Positions 13,750-22,461 of a stretch of 34,858 bases of DNA are shown here, piece by piece. Positions within the stretch are counted from its first letter, which is position 1. Each line of letters starts with the position of its first letter. The DNA is from Gemmatimonadota bacterium. GTDB taxonomy: Bacteria > Gemmatimonadota > Gemmatimonadetes > Longimicrobiales > Gaopeijiaceae. Made by a program: the position numbers and the translations under genes. The stretch spans positions 1 to 34,858 of the forward strand of contig SHZS01000014.1 in NCBI GenBank assembly GCA_009692105.1, read 5' to 3'. Under the pieces are notes generated by a model, which searched no databases, was not told where the DNA came from, and saw only the letters and a list, made by a program, of their open reading frames with translations.

Positions 13750-14869
13750 CCTCGCGCAGGGCGCTCAGCACGTTGCCGCTCGCTTCTATCCAACTGTACC
13801 GGCGCGCATGGGCGATCGCCCGCGCCCGCTCATCCGGCCCGACGCCAAGAGAGAGGACCCGCTCGATCGCCTCGATCCAGCGCGCAGGCGAGTCGATTGG
13901 CAGGACTCGAGCCAGTCCGGCTACTTCGGCCGGTCCCACTGTCTCGGGTAGGGCGCCGCGGTCCGAAGCGAAAACGGGCGAACCGCAGGCCGTCCCTTCG
14001 AGAACGGGAAGCCCGAACCCCTCGTAGAGTGAGGGGACCAGGATGCCGGACGCCAAGGCGTACAGCTCGCGGAGTAGCTCCGCCCTCACTTCGCTAACCT
14101 CCCGCACGAGATCGGATACACCCAGGCGCTCGGCCTCGCGCCGTACGACGCTCGCCATCCTCCCTCCAGGACCTGCCAGGACCAGCCGGTACTCGCGTCC
14201 CCGCTCCCGCAATCCATGGACGATCTGCACGGCGAAGGTCGAGTTCTTATGCGGTCGGTCCCAACCGACCAGCAGCAAGTAGGGCAACCGCTCGTGCCAG
14301 CGCTCCCGCGCGACGGTTTCTTCGTGCGCGTCCAGGGGGTGGTACTCGTCTCCGACACCGTTCGGAATGACGGTGACCGCGGTTCCCGACGCGATGCCAA
14401 GGCGAGCAAGGTCGGCGCGCGTAGTCTCGGAAACCGTGAGCACCTGTCCGGCCCCCCGCGCTACTCGTTCGAGGAGCCACCGCCCCGCAAGGCGCTTCGC
14501 GAGAGGGAATTGGTGCGTCAACAGGAATTGCGTGAGGTCGTGGACCGTGACGGCGTACGGAAGGGACTGCCCGAATGCAGGCGCGTCATAATGAGGGAAG
14601 AACAGGACGTCGCAGTCGCGCACGGAGGAAGAGAGGCTGAGAGGCCAACGCAATTGGGCAGCGACAGAGTACGGGGGGTCCTCCCAGGGAGTGATACGGA
14701 TCGGAACAGAGGGCGCGAGTGAGTCGACCCATGCCGCGATCTCTCGCGGGCGTCCGAGGAGTTGGAGGCGCGAAACAGCCGCGTTGGTGCTCCAAGGACC
14801 TACGATCTCGCGGATGTAGGTCCCGATCCCGCCGGCCCGGAGCATTCGGGCATCCACGGCGACCTTCAT
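13706..14869 (-). CDS. GT4 family glycosyltransferase
   Basis: A retaining GT-B glycosyltransferase of 387 aa, acting in the cytoplasm on the lipid-linked repeat unit. The N-terminal domain begins MKVAVDARML and GGIGTYIRE, the glycine-rich acceptor-side loop. The C-terminal domain begins LLLVGWDRPHKN and contains VPSLYEGFGLPVLE, the E-x7-E sugar-nucleotide motif, and CGSPVFASDRGALPE. The ATG at 14869 is preceded by a strong purine-rich site (GAGGAGG), which fixes the start. The donor sugar is not predictable; a mannosyl- or rhamnosyltransferase of the WbdA/RfaB type would fit. It is divergent from wzx (92 bases) and its tail overlaps the second wzi gene by 44 bases. Confidence 0.9.
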   Translation of the reverse strand: MKVAVDARMLRAGGIGTYIREIVGPWSTNAAVSRLQLLGRPREIAAWVDSLAPSVPIRITPWEDPPYSVAAQLRWPLSLSSSVRDCDVLFFPHYDAPAFGQSLPYAVTVHDLTQFLLTHQFPLAKRLAGRWLLERVARGAGQVLTVSETTRADLARLGIASGTAVTVIPNGVGDEYHPLDAHEETVARERWHERLPYLLLVGWDRPHKNSTFAVQIVHGLRERGREYRLVLAGPGGRMASVVRREAERLGVSDLVREVSEVRAELLRELYALASGILVPSLYEGFGLPVLEGTACGSPVFASDRGALPETVGPAEVAGLARVLPIDSPARWIEAIERVLSLGVGPDERARAIAHARRYSWIEASGNVLSALREVTERSPKRPLAGSS

Positions 14870-14961
14870 GGGTCCTCCTCATCGGGGGTTCGGGCTCGTT
14901 CGGGGCTGGAGGGACGATCATATGCAGCGTGGCCAGGCGCGTACAGGTTAGACTGCATGCC
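14870..14961. promoter_or_regulatory. Divergent control region between GT4 and wzx
   Basis: These 92 bases separate two divergent starts. On the minus strand GAGGAGG at about 14871-14880 is a near-perfect ribosome-binding site for the GT4 gene. I saw no clear Shine-Dalgarno for wzx and no confident -10/-35 boxes. Confidence 0.45.
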
Positions 14962-16437
14962 ATGCAGCCGTCCGTGACTACCCCCTCGGAGCGCCGGTTT
15001 GCGAGGAATGCCGGGCTCAACCTCCTCGGTCAGGGTCTTCCGCTCCTCGCCGCGCTTCCGGCTATCCCGCTCCTCATCCGCGGAGCGGGGCTCGAGCGCT
15101 TTGGCATCCTCACGATCGCCTGGGCGGTGATCGGGTACCTCGGCCTCTTCGATTTCGGAATCGGTCGGGCATTGACGTACGCCGTGGCGGAGCGCGTGGG
15201 CCATGGCAGGGAGGATTCGGCGGTGCATGTGGTGAGGTCAGGCCTTGGGCTCGCGTTCGTGATCTCGGGGAGCGCTGGGATCCTCCTCTTTCTTGGCGCA
15301 CCCTGGGCGGCGTCTCTGCTGCGTCCATCGGCCCAGCTCTCCCGGGAGGCCGCCGCGGCCATTCGCGTGATCGCGGTCGCGATCCCGGTTGTGGTGCTGG
15401 CCGCCCTGTTCAGGGGAGTGCTGGAGGGGCTGCACCGGTTCGGGGTGGTAAACGTGGTCCGGGTCATGATGGGTGTGGCGACCTTTGCGGCTCCTCTCTT
15501 GGTGCTCCCCTGGAGCTCGCACCTGGCTCTTCTGATTGGAGCGCTCCTACTGGCCCGGCTCTTGGGCCTGTTCGGATACGCATGGGCGGTGTGGCGTGCG
15601 CTACCGCGTTCCGCCCTGTCGGATCCGGGTGGCCCGGCGGCTCCAGGGGCCGGGGCCCTCCTGCGATTTGGGGGGTGGACGACCGTGAGCAATCTCGTGA
15701 GCCCGCTAATGGTACAGTTCGACCGGGTCGTGATAGGAGCCGTGCTCGGAGCCGCGGCCGTTGCTCTGTATACGACGCCCTTCGAGATCGTGAACCGGCT
15801 TCTGGTGATTCCAGGCTCCATCGTCGCCGCCTTCTTCCCAATGGTTGCGCAAGACGCCGGAGCCGGAGGCGACGGGCGTCCATCGCTTTTTCGGGCATCC
15901 GTGCATGGGATACTTCTGCTGCTCCTGCCTCCCGCCCTCATCCTGTTCGCGTTTGCGGATGCCGGGCTCGATCGCTGGGTCGGTAGTGCGTTTGCGGTGG
16001 AGGGGGTCGACGTCGCGCGTTGGCTCCTAGTGGGGACCACGGCGAACGCGATTGCGCACGTGCCCTTCATATTTCTGCAAGGAATCGGGCGCCCAGACGT
16101 AACCGCGAAGCTTCACCTGATCGAGCTCCCACTGTACGTGGCGGCGCTCCTCTGGACGCTCCCGCGCTTCGGGATATCGGGAGCCGCGGCGGTCTGGAGC
16201 GGCCGGGCCACGCTGGACCTCGTCTTCCTCCTCGTCGCCTTGGGTCGCGTGGCTCCCCGCCTTCGTATCGAGACAGCCCGCGCCGCGCTCGCCCTGGGAT
16301 TGGGGCTGGCGGTTCTCCTTCTGCCGCTCGCGTTCCCTAGTCTGATCGAACGCCTCGTTCTGGTGACGCTGGTCGCCGTCGGCTGCGCTGCGGTAGGGTG
16401 GCGCCAGTTCCGCGGACGGGACCAGCTCAGCGTGTAG
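14962..16437 (+). CDS. Wzx-type polysaccharide flippase (region A)
   Basis: A multi-pass inner-membrane protein (491 aa, about 12-14 hydrophobic helices) of the polysaccharide biosynthesis/MOP exporter family, which flips undecaprenyl-linked repeat units to the periplasm. It begins with RNAGLNLLGQGLPLLAALPAIPLLIRGAGLERFGI, long known as the first-helix pattern of the family (shown here only in part: NLLGQGLPLL and LERFGILTIAW). GLFDFGIGRALT marks helix 2, and a second half-repeat starts near FGGWTTVSNLVSPLM. ATG 14962 is the first Met next to this motif. Upstream in-frame sequence lies over the divergent GT4 gene and is not protein-like. A second, unrelated-looking Wzx lies at 27,259-28,782. 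Confidence 0.87.
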   Translation: MQPSVTTPSERRFARNAGLNLLGQGLPLLAALPAIPLLIRGAGLERFGILTIAWAVIGYLGLFDFGIGRALTYAVAERVGHGREDSAVHVVRSGLGLAFVISGSAGILLFLGAPWAASLLRPSAQLSREAAAAIRVIAVAIPVVVLAALFRGVLEGLHRFGVVNVVRVMMGVATFAAPLLVLPWSSHLALLIGALLLARLLGLFGYAWAVWRALPRSALSDPGGPAAPGAGALLRFGGWTTVSNLVSPLMVQFDRVVIGAVLGAAAVALYTTPFEIVNRLLVIPGSIVAAFFPMVAQDAGAGGDGRPSLFRASVHGILLLLLPPALILFAFADAGLDRWVGSAFAVEGVDVARWLLVGTTANAIAHVPFIFLQGIGRPDVTAKLHLIELPLYVAALLWTLPRFGISGAAAVWSGRATLDLVFLLVALGRVAPRLRIETARAALALGLGLAVLLLPLAFPSLIERLVLVTLVAVGCAAVGWRQFRGRDQLSV

Positions 16438-16505
16438 CGACGTCGCGCGCCGACGTTGCCCCACCGGGGGTTGCCCGGCGGCACTCACCCCCATCATCGT
16501 ACCGG

Positions 16506-17216
16506 ATGCCTCTTTCATCCAGGTCGGCGAAGCGGATCGAACTGGCTCCCGCGCCTCTCGGTCGCGTGAGCGCCCATGACAGCGCTCAGGATAGCGCCCA
16601 GGACACTGATCTCCCGCGTCGCTTCCTCGAACTCGTCGTCGCTGGAGTGGGCTTGGTGTTGGCGCTTCCTCTCTTCTTGGTGATTGTCGCTCTAGTGAAG
16701 CTTGTCTCTCCAGGCCCCGTCCTCTTTCGGCAGCCCCGCATGGGGCGAGGCGGCATTCCGTTTTCCTGCCTGAAGATTCGCACCATGGTTCCCGGCGCTC
16801 AGGAGGAGTTGAAGCAGAACCTCGCGCTCCAGGCCCTCCATCGTGAGAACGGGTTCAAGCTCCCGACCCAGCTCGATCCACGGGTCACGAGAGTTGGGCG
16901 AGTCCTCCGCCGCACCCACCTGGACGAGCTTCCTCAGCTTTGGAATGTCCTGAGGGGCGACATGTCACTCGTGGGGCCACGTCCCATCGAGCGGGAACAG
17001 TACGAGAAGTGGGTTGCCATGAATCCCGAAGCTTCCGATATCCTCACCGCTGCTCCCGGCATCTTCGGCGCTTGGACCGCGCAGGGAAGGAACCGAGTCG
17101 GCGATCCGGACCGGATCCTCGTGGAGATCGAGTTCATTCGGAACCGGAGCCTCGTCGGTGATGTGAAGATTCTGCTCCGTCACGTTTCCGTCCTCATGGT
17201 CGGACAGCGGGAATGA
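16506..17216 (+). CDS. Undecaprenyl-phosphate sugar-1-phosphate transferase
   Basis: A 236-aa bacterial sugar transferase (WcaJ/WbaP catalytic core without the N-terminal four-helix part). It starts repeat-unit synthesis by moving a sugar-1-phosphate from a nucleotide sugar to undecaprenyl phosphate at the inner membrane. A single hydrophobic segment (LELVVAGVGLVLALPLFLVI) is followed by SPGPVLFRQPRMGRGG, FSCLKIRTM, a loop, then RVGRVLRRTHLDELPQLWNVL with DMSLVGPRP, the catalytic core signatures. ATG 16506 gives a normal length; its ribosome-binding site is weak. Near the start is a short 12-base tandem repeat encoding DSAQDSAQ. The stop overlaps the next ATG (ATGA), coupling it to the following glycosyltransferase. 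Confidence 0.93.
   Translation: MPLSSRSAKRIELAPAPLGRVSAHDSAQDSAQDTDLPRRFLELVVAGVGLVLALPLFLVIVALVKLVSPGPVLFRQPRMGRGGIPFSCLKIRTMVPGAQEELKQNLALQALHRENGFKLPTQLDPRVTRVGRVLRRTHLDELPQLWNVLRGDMSLVGPRPIEREQYEKWVAMNPEASDILTAAPGIFGAWTAQGRNRVGDPDRILVEIEFIRNRSLVGDVKILLRHVSVLMVGQRE
16578..16604 (+). repeat. 12-bp tandem repeat in the sugar transferase N-terminus
   Basis: Two near-identical 12-base units at 16578 and 16590 (GACAGCGCTCAG and GATAGCGCCCAG), plus the start of a third, encode Asp-Ser-Ala-Gln repeats ahead of the membrane helix. The region is probably a flexible tail, so repeat number could vary freely. Confidence 0.7.
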
Positions 17217-18418
17217 CCCCGGGCGGGGGCGGGGCGGGGGAGGAGAGGCCCGCCCTGCGCGTCGCGCTCGTGCATGATTGGGTGGCGGGGTGGGGTGGAT
17301 CCGAGAGCGTCCTCCGAGCTCTCGCCGACCTCTTCCCCCGAGCTCCGATCTATCTCGGGATGTGGCGCCCCGACCGGGCCGGTCGCGAGGCCTTCGGTCG
17401 TCGGGACGTCCGCACGACGTGGCTCCAGCGCCTCCTTCCGGTGGTAGGCGGCGACCATCGGAAGCTCCTCCCCCTCATGCCCAGTGCCTTTCGCTCCCTC
17501 GACCTGTCGGAATACGACCTGGTGATCTCGAGCAGCCATGCGTTCTCGAAGGCTGTTCGAGTGCGCCCGGGCGCCAGACACGTCTGCTACTGTCACACGC
17601 CTCCTAGGTACCTCTGGGACCTCTACAAGACGTACAACCCGGGTTGGGGGGGAGCATTGGGTGCCCCGCTCGCGAGGGCGCTGAGGAGACGCGACGTCAG
17701 GGCGACCGCTGGCGTCGACCAGTTCATAGCCAATTCCAAGACCGTGGCTGAGCGGATCCGAGGGCATTACGGGCGCGATTCCGTCGTGGTATACCCCCCG
17801 GTCAGGGTCGGGCTCTTCGAGGCGGCCGCGGCCCGGGCGCGATCCGTCGGAGGCGGGATCCCCGAGGCTTGGTTCCTGGCCGGAGGCCGGTTGGTCCGGT
17901 ACAAGCGGACGGAGGTGCTGATCGACGCGGCGAACCTCGGAGGCTTTCGCCTCAAGGTCTTCGGAGACGGCCCTGAGCGGGGGACGCTGGAACGACGTGC
18001 CGGGCCGAACGTCGAGTTCCTGGGACGGGTGGATGACGTCGAGTTGGCAGGGCTGATGGCCCGTTGTGCGGCTTTCCTCTTTGCCGCCGAGGAGGACTTC
18101 GGGATCCTCCCTGTGGAGGTGCAGGCCGCCGGGCGTCCGGTCGTGGCTTGGGGAACGGGGGGGGCCACCGAAACCGTGATCCACGGGGAAACGGGCCTCC
18201 TGCTCGATGAGGGCACGCCCGAGGCGTTCGCGGCCGGGGCGATCGAGGCTGCGGCGCACCATTGGGACCCGGAACGCCTCCGCGCGAACGCACGTCGCTT
18301 CAACGAGGGTCGATTTCAGGAGGAGGCCCTCGCGGTCATCCGCAGGGGAGACGCCGCCTCAAGAGGGGGCTCCGCCGCGTCCTCCGTGCCTGGCCGGGCG
18401 CTTAGGTCTCATCCTTGA
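17213..18418 (+). CDS. GT4 family glycosyltransferase (WbaZ-like)
   Basis: A GT-B glycosyltransferase of 401 aa. Residues 15-30 (LRVALVHDWVAGWGGSE) form the nucleotide-fold N-terminus with its Gly-Gly loop. YDLVISSSHAFSKAV and CYCHTPPRYLWD are typical of the WbaZ mannosyltransferase group. FLAGGRLVRYKR opens the second domain, and EEDFGILPVEVQAAGRPVVAWGTGG has the E-x7-E motif. It is coupled to the sugar transferase by an ATGA overlap, so it plausibly adds the second sugar. The mannose specificity is from family resemblance only. A Ser/Ala-rich tail of about 25 residues lacks family features. Confidence 0.88.
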   Translation: MTPGGGGAGEERPALRVALVHDWVAGWGGSESVLRALADLFPRAPIYLGMWRPDRAGREAFGRRDVRTTWLQRLLPVVGGDHRKLLPLMPSAFRSLDLSEYDLVISSSHAFSKAVRVRPGARHVCYCHTPPRYLWDLYKTYNPGWGGALGAPLARALRRRDVRATAGVDQFIANSKTVAERIRGHYGRDSVVVYPPVRVGLFEAAAARARSVGGGIPEAWFLAGGRLVRYKRTEVLIDAANLGGFRLKVFGDGPERGTLERRAGPNVEFLGRVDDVELAGLMARCAAFLFAAEEDFGILPVEVQAAGRPVVAWGTGGATETVIHGETGLLLDEGTPEAFAAGAIEAAAHHWDPERLRANARRFNEGRFQEEALAVIRRGDAASRGGSAASSVPGRALRSHP

Positions 18419-18488
18419 GGCGCGTCTTCCAGGGAGCCCGAGGCTCGTGGCCTCACCCGCGGAGCTGGTCCACCCGAACCGGACAGTC

Positions 18489-18530
18489 ATGCCACGGATG
18501 ACACTGGTCACGGGCGGGGCCGGATTCGGC
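18489..18530 (+). pseudogene. Remnant of an SDR sugar epimerase/dehydratase start
   Basis: In the 236-base gap after the GT4 gene, an ATG opens a frame reading MPRMTLVTGGAGF, exactly how NDP-sugar epimerases and dehydratases begin (the GxxGxxG NAD loop). After the Phe the sequence loses all SDR character and contains several cysteines before a stop at about 18668. I read this as the 5' scrap of a deleted sugar-modifying gene. The rest of the gap shows no recognisable feature apart from AT-richer sequence just before the next gene. Confidence 0.6.
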
Positions 18531-18654
18531 CTCTCTCGCGGCGTGCTCATCCTGGATTGCTTCTTCTGCACGCGCCTAAGCGTGTGCGATCCGACTTGCC
18601 CCGGGCTTCCGGATGGTGAAGACCTTGTTTTCGTAGGCGTTGAGCCTTCAATTT

Positions 18655-20715
18655 ATGGCGATCTTTGATGATCGTCCCGAGCAGGGCGTGGGCTCCATGG
18701 TAAGCCAAGACGGGACTGATGGGCCCGGTTTTCTCCGGAGCTTCCTGGATCGCCGGCGCTTTCTGGTAGCGCACGGGATCTACTCCGTGCTCGCCGCCGG
18801 ATCGCTTCTAGGCGCCTATCTCCTCCGTTTCGAGTTCGAGGTTCCCTCCGGGCAGGTCGATGGGGCCCTCATCGCGCTGCCGTTTCTGCTTGCGGCCCGT
18901 TTCGGGGCGAATTGGGGGTGGGGGCTCTCCAGAGCACGCTGGCGCTTCGTGGGCACACCGGAGGTCGTCCGGCTGGTGGGGGCGGTGATCACGGGGTCCA
19001 TCGTCTTCGCCCTCGTCGTCCACAGCCTGCCCTTCGCGCCGCAGGTGCCCCGCTCGATCCTCCTCATCGAGGCGGCCCTCACGACGCTCGCAACGGCTGG
19101 CATCTGGGTCACCTACCGGCTCGCCTTCGAGGAGTCCAAGCGGTCCCGAAATTTGGACGGGGCCGCGCCGCGCCGTGTCATCCTCGTGGGGGCGGGGGAG
19201 GCCGGGAGCCTGCTTGCCCGGGAGATGGTGCGGGGGGACCATGGTTACCGGGTCGTGGGTTTCGTGGACGACGATCCCTTGAAGCGAGGCACCCGCATCC
19301 AGGGGATCGAGGTCGTTGGAAGCCCAGACGACCTCGCCGAGATCGCCCCGCTCCTGAAGGCCGACGAGGTCATCGTTGCCATCCCATCAGCGGGGCCGGA
19401 CGCCCTCAGGCGGATCGTCGTGCGGTGCCAGGGGATCGATCTGCCCTTCAAGGTCCTTCCCGGGATTGGAGCGGTGCTGGACGGGGACGTGGGCCCCGGG
19501 CGGATCCGGGAGCTCAGGATCGATGATCTGCTCGGCCGGGACCCCGTCTCTCTCGCCCTTCCCGAGCTCCGGGCGGACGTAGGGGGGAAGACCGTTCTTG
19601 TCACGGGCGCGGCCGGCTCGATCGGCTCCGAGCTGGCGAGGCAGATCGCGGTGAACCACCCGGGCCAGCTCATTCTTCTGGACGTCGCGGAGAGCGCTCT
19701 GTTCTTCCTGGAGCGGGAGATCCGGGAGGAGCATCCGGACCTCCCCGTTCGGACGCTCGTAGGGAACATCCTGGACCGCTCGCTCGTGGAGGGGCTGTTC
19801 GGCGCGCACGGCATCGACCGGGTTTACCACGCGGCCGCGTTCAAGCACGTCCCCCTCATGCAGACGAACGTGCGGGCCGCGGTCATGAACAATGTGCTCG
19901 GCACGTGGAGGCTCGCCGATGCTGCCGGGAGGCATGGAACGGAGAAGTTCGTGCTCATCTCGACGGACAAGGCGGTGCGGCCGGTGAGCGTGATGGGCAT
20001 GACGAAGCACCTGGCCGAGTTGGTTGTGACCTCGTGCCAGGAGCGGTTCTCGGGGACTGACTTCAGGGCCGTACGCTTCGGGAACGTGCTCGGCTCCGCC
20101 GGAAGCGTGGTGCCGATCTTCCAGAGGCAGCTCCGGGAGGGGAAGCCGCTCACGGTGACGCATCCCGATGTGAGCCGCTACTTTATGACGATCCCGGAGG
20201 CCGTCCATCTCGTGCTCCAGGCCTCCATCCTGCCGGGTGCGGCGGGCAAGGTAGCGATGCTCGATATGGGTCAACCGGTGCGGATCCTCGATCTCGCTAG
20301 GAACATGATCCGGCTGTTCGGAAGACGGCCCGACGCGGATGTCCCGATCGTCTTCACAGGGCTTCGTCCCGGTGAGAAGATGCACGAGGAGCTGAGCTCC
20401 CCGGATGAGGAGACCGAGGCCACCCCGGTCGATAAGGTGCTCCTGATCGCCCCACGCGATGGCTTCCTGAGGCGCCCGTTGGCGGAGGTCCTCTCCGCCA
20501 TCGTCCTCGAGGTTGAGGATTGGGGGCATAACGGGGTGCCCGGAGGCCCGGAGGAGCGCCGGGAGCGCCTGACCCGGTTCTACCAAGAGTTAACCGGTCA
20601 CGTCAGGCCGGGGGAGTCGACGCCGGTCGTGACGGTGATGTTCAGCGATAGAGCTCCATCCCTCGAGCCCGCTCCGGGGCGCGGGCGACCGGAGCGTAAG
20701 GGAGCCTCGGCTTGA
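18655..20715 (+). CDS. FlaA1/WbpM-type NDP-sugar 4,6-dehydratase (membrane form)
   Basis: A CapD/WbpM/PglF-type enzyme of about 686 aa that converts a UDP-HexNAc (usually UDP-GlcNAc) to the 4-keto-6-deoxy sugar. Four membrane helices lie in the first 160 residues. A CoA-binding-like Rossmann domain follows (RVILVGAGEAGSLLARE), then the catalytic SDR domain: VLVTGAAGSIGSELARQ, YHAAAFKHVPLM, and LISTDKAVRPVSVMGMTKHLAE, where Met replaces the usual Tyr as in WbpM. RFGNVLGSAGSVVP and GLRPGEKMHEEL are further signatures. The start is uncertain: ATG 18655 is used, with ATG 18697 as the alternative; neither has a strong ribosome-binding site. It is followed 4 bases later by cysQ. Confidence 0.92.
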   Translation: MAIFDDRPEQGVGSMVSQDGTDGPGFLRSFLDRRRFLVAHGIYSVLAAGSLLGAYLLRFEFEVPSGQVDGALIALPFLLAARFGANWGWGLSRARWRFVGTPEVVRLVGAVITGSIVFALVVHSLPFAPQVPRSILLIEAALTTLATAGIWVTYRLAFEESKRSRNLDGAAPRRVILVGAGEAGSLLAREMVRGDHGYRVVGFVDDDPLKRGTRIQGIEVVGSPDDLAEIAPLLKADEVIVAIPSAGPDALRRIVVRCQGIDLPFKVLPGIGAVLDGDVGPGRIRELRIDDLLGRDPVSLALPELRADVGGKTVLVTGAAGSIGSELARQIAVNHPGQLILLDVAESALFFLEREIREEHPDLPVRTLVGNILDRSLVEGLFGAHGIDRVYHAAAFKHVPLMQTNVRAAVMNNVLGTWRLADAAGRHGTEKFVLISTDKAVRPVSVMGMTKHLAELVVTSCQERFSGTDFRAVRFGNVLGSAGSVVPIFQRQLREGKPLTVTHPDVSRYFMTIPEAVHLVLQASILPGAAGKVAMLDMGQPVRILDLARNMIRLFGRRPDADVPIVFTGLRPGEKMHEELSSPDEETEATPVDKVLLIAPRDGFLRRPLAEVLSAIVLEVEDWGHNGVPGGPEERRERLTRFYQELTGHVRPGESTPVVTVMFSDRAPSLEPAPGRGRPERKGASA

Positions 20716-20719
20716 CCCT

Positions 20720-21556
20720 GTGGAGGTGATCGGGGACCCGGTCCCGATGGACGACCTGGTTCGGGTCGCGCGTCGGGCCGGAGAAGAGATCCTTCGCTGG
20801 TACGGAGCTCCGGGAGCGGTCCATGTGAAGGAGGACCGGACGCCCCTCACCGAGGCGGATCGGGCTGCCCACCGGCTTCTCGTGCGCGAGCTCCCCTCCA
20901 TTGTCCCCGGCGTGCCAGTCCTCTCCGAGGAATCGGAGGGAGTGGAGAGGGTGGACCGGCTCGGTTGGACGCGCTTCTGGCTCGTGGACCCCCTCGATGG
21001 CACGAAGGAGTTTCTCAAGGGCACCGGGGAGTTCACCGTGAACGTAGCCCTGATCGAGGACGGGAGGCCGGTCGTGGGGGTGGTCCACGTACCGGCGACC
21101 GGGCGGACCTACCGCGCATCCCCCGCCCTGGGGGCACAGATGGCGGATAAGGACGGACCCTTCCGGCCGATCCGTTCACGCCCCTTTCCTCCCGATTCAC
21201 CCGTCCTGGTCGCGAGCCGGGACCATTCGGGGCCCGGGGTAGAGGCCCTTGCCCGGGCGCTCGGTCCGAGCGTGCAGTTCACCAGCCTCGGTAGCTCCCT
21301 TAAGTTCTGTGTCGTTGCGGAAGGGCGGGCGGACCTGTATCTGCGGGACCTTCACACGATGGAATGGGACACCGCGGCGGCCCAATGCATCGTCGAGCGG
21401 GCCGGCGGGGCGGTGTATGGCCTGATAAGCGGTGGTCTGTCGGTAGGCGTAAAGCTCCGGTACAACAAGAGCACTCTCGAAAACCCCCCGTTCCTCACGG
21501 TCGGTGACCCGTCCGGCGCATGGAGGGACATGTTCGGGGAAGGACGCGGTACCTGA
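20720..21556 (+). CDS. cysQ: 3'(2'),5'-bisphosphate nucleotidase
   Basis: This enzyme removes the 3'-phosphate of PAP (adenosine 3',5'-bisphosphate), the by-product of sulfotransferases and PAPS reductase. The inositol-monophosphatase-fold metal site is intact: LSEESEG near residue 70, WLVDPLDGTKEF near residue 92, and MEWDTAAAQCIVERAGG near residue 215. The length of 278 aa is normal. The start is GTG 20720, with GTG 20726 and ATG 20747 as alternatives. Its stop overlaps the cysD ATG by one base (TGATG), so cysQ, cysD and cysNC form one coupled unit. The position implies recycling of PAP produced by sulfation. Confidence 0.92.
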   Translation: MEVIGDPVPMDDLVRVARRAGEEILRWYGAPGAVHVKEDRTPLTEADRAAHRLLVRELPSIVPGVPVLSEESEGVERVDRLGWTRFWLVDPLDGTKEFLKGTGEFTVNVALIEDGRPVVGVVHVPATGRTYRASPALGAQMADKDGPFRPIRSRPFPPDSPVLVASRDHSGPGVEALARALGPSVQFTSLGSSLKFCVVAEGRADLYLRDLHTMEWDTAAAQCIVERAGGAVYGLISGGLSVGVKLRYNKSTLENPPFLTVGDPSGAWRDMFGEGRGT

Positions 21557-22461
21557 TGAAGACGAAGATCCATGGCCACCTCGAGATGCTTGAGCACGAG
21601 TCGATCTACGTGCTCCGTGAGGTCGCGGCCCAGTTCGAGCGCCCGATCCTCCTCTTCTCGGGGGGGAAGGATTCGATCGTCCTTTCCTGGCTGGCGCGGA
21701 AGGCGTTCCATCCGAGCCCGATCCCATTCCCGCTCGTCCACATCGACACTGGGCACAACTTTCCCGAGACCTTGGAGTTTCGGGATCGGTACGTGAAGGA
21801 GCTGGGCTCGGAGCTCATCGTGCGCTACGTGCAGGACTCGATCGACCAGGGCCGAGTGAAGGAAGAGACGGGCCCGGAGGCGAGTCGGAATTCACTCCAG
21901 ACGGTGACCCTTCTCGATGCTTTGAAGGAGCTCCAGGCGGACGTCGCCATCGGGGGCGCGCGCCGGGACGAGGAGAAGGCCCGCGCGAAGGAGCGCTTCT
22001 TCTCGCACCGGGACCGCTACGGCCAGTGGGACCCGAAGAACCAGCGCCCCGAGCTCTGGAATCTCTACAATGGAAGGAAGAACCCCGGCGAGCACTTCCG
22101 TGCCTTCCCTCTCTCGAACTGGACCGAGATGGACGTGTGGCAATACATCCACCTGGAGGGCATCCCCATCCCGGGGCTCTACCTGGCACACGAACGGGAC
22201 GTCGTGCGTCGAAACGGGATCCTCCTCGCCAGGACCGACTACATCCAGCCCATCCCGGGGGACGAGGTTTCCCGCCAGAGTGTTCGCTTCCGCACGATCG
22301 GGGATGCCACCTGCACCGGGGCGGTCGAGTCCACTGCGAGGACGATCGAGGCCGTGATCCAGGAGACTGCCGCTGCCCGGGTCACGGAGAGGGGCGGGCG
22401 AAGCGACGACAAGCGTTCCGACACGGCCATGGAAGACCGGAAGCGCGTGGGCTACTTCTGA
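21556..22461 (+). CDS. cysD: Sulfate adenylyltransferase subunit 2
   Basis: The small, ATP-pyrophosphatase-type subunit of ATP sulfurylase; with CysN it makes adenosine 5'-phosphosulfate (APS) from sulfate and ATP. The PP-loop LLFSGGKDSIVL is near residue 35. HIDTGHNFPETLEFRD, IGGARRDEEKARAKER and FPLSNWTEMDVWQYI are close matches to the family, and the C-terminus KRVGYF is the usual ending. The length is 301 aa. ATG 21556 begins MKTKIHGHLEMLEHESI, exactly where the family begins. Both ends share a base with their neighbours (TGATG), which points to strict co-expression. Confidence 0.96.
   Translation: MKTKIHGHLEMLEHESIYVLREVAAQFERPILLFSGGKDSIVLSWLARKAFHPSPIPFPLVHIDTGHNFPETLEFRDRYVKELGSELIVRYVQDSIDQGRVKEETGPEASRNSLQTVTLLDALKELQADVAIGGARRDEEKARAKERFFSHRDRYGQWDPKNQRPELWNLYNGRKNPGEHFRAFPLSNWTEMDVWQYIHLEGIPIPGLYLAHERDVVRRNGILLARTDYIQPIPGDEVSRQSVRFRTIGDATCTGAVESTARTIEAVIQETAAARVTERGGRSDDKRSDTAMEDRKRVGYF

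Noticed and set aside
18625-18653. TTGTTT and TCAATT, 17 bases apart, as a promoter for the dehydratase gene
   Set aside because: The -10 match is only three of six, and acceptance would require moving the gene start to 18697; the evidence is too thin.
19387-20586. Minus-strand open frame of about 399 codons
   Set aside because: Antisense to the FlaA1-type dehydratase; Arg/His/Pro-rich with no domain.
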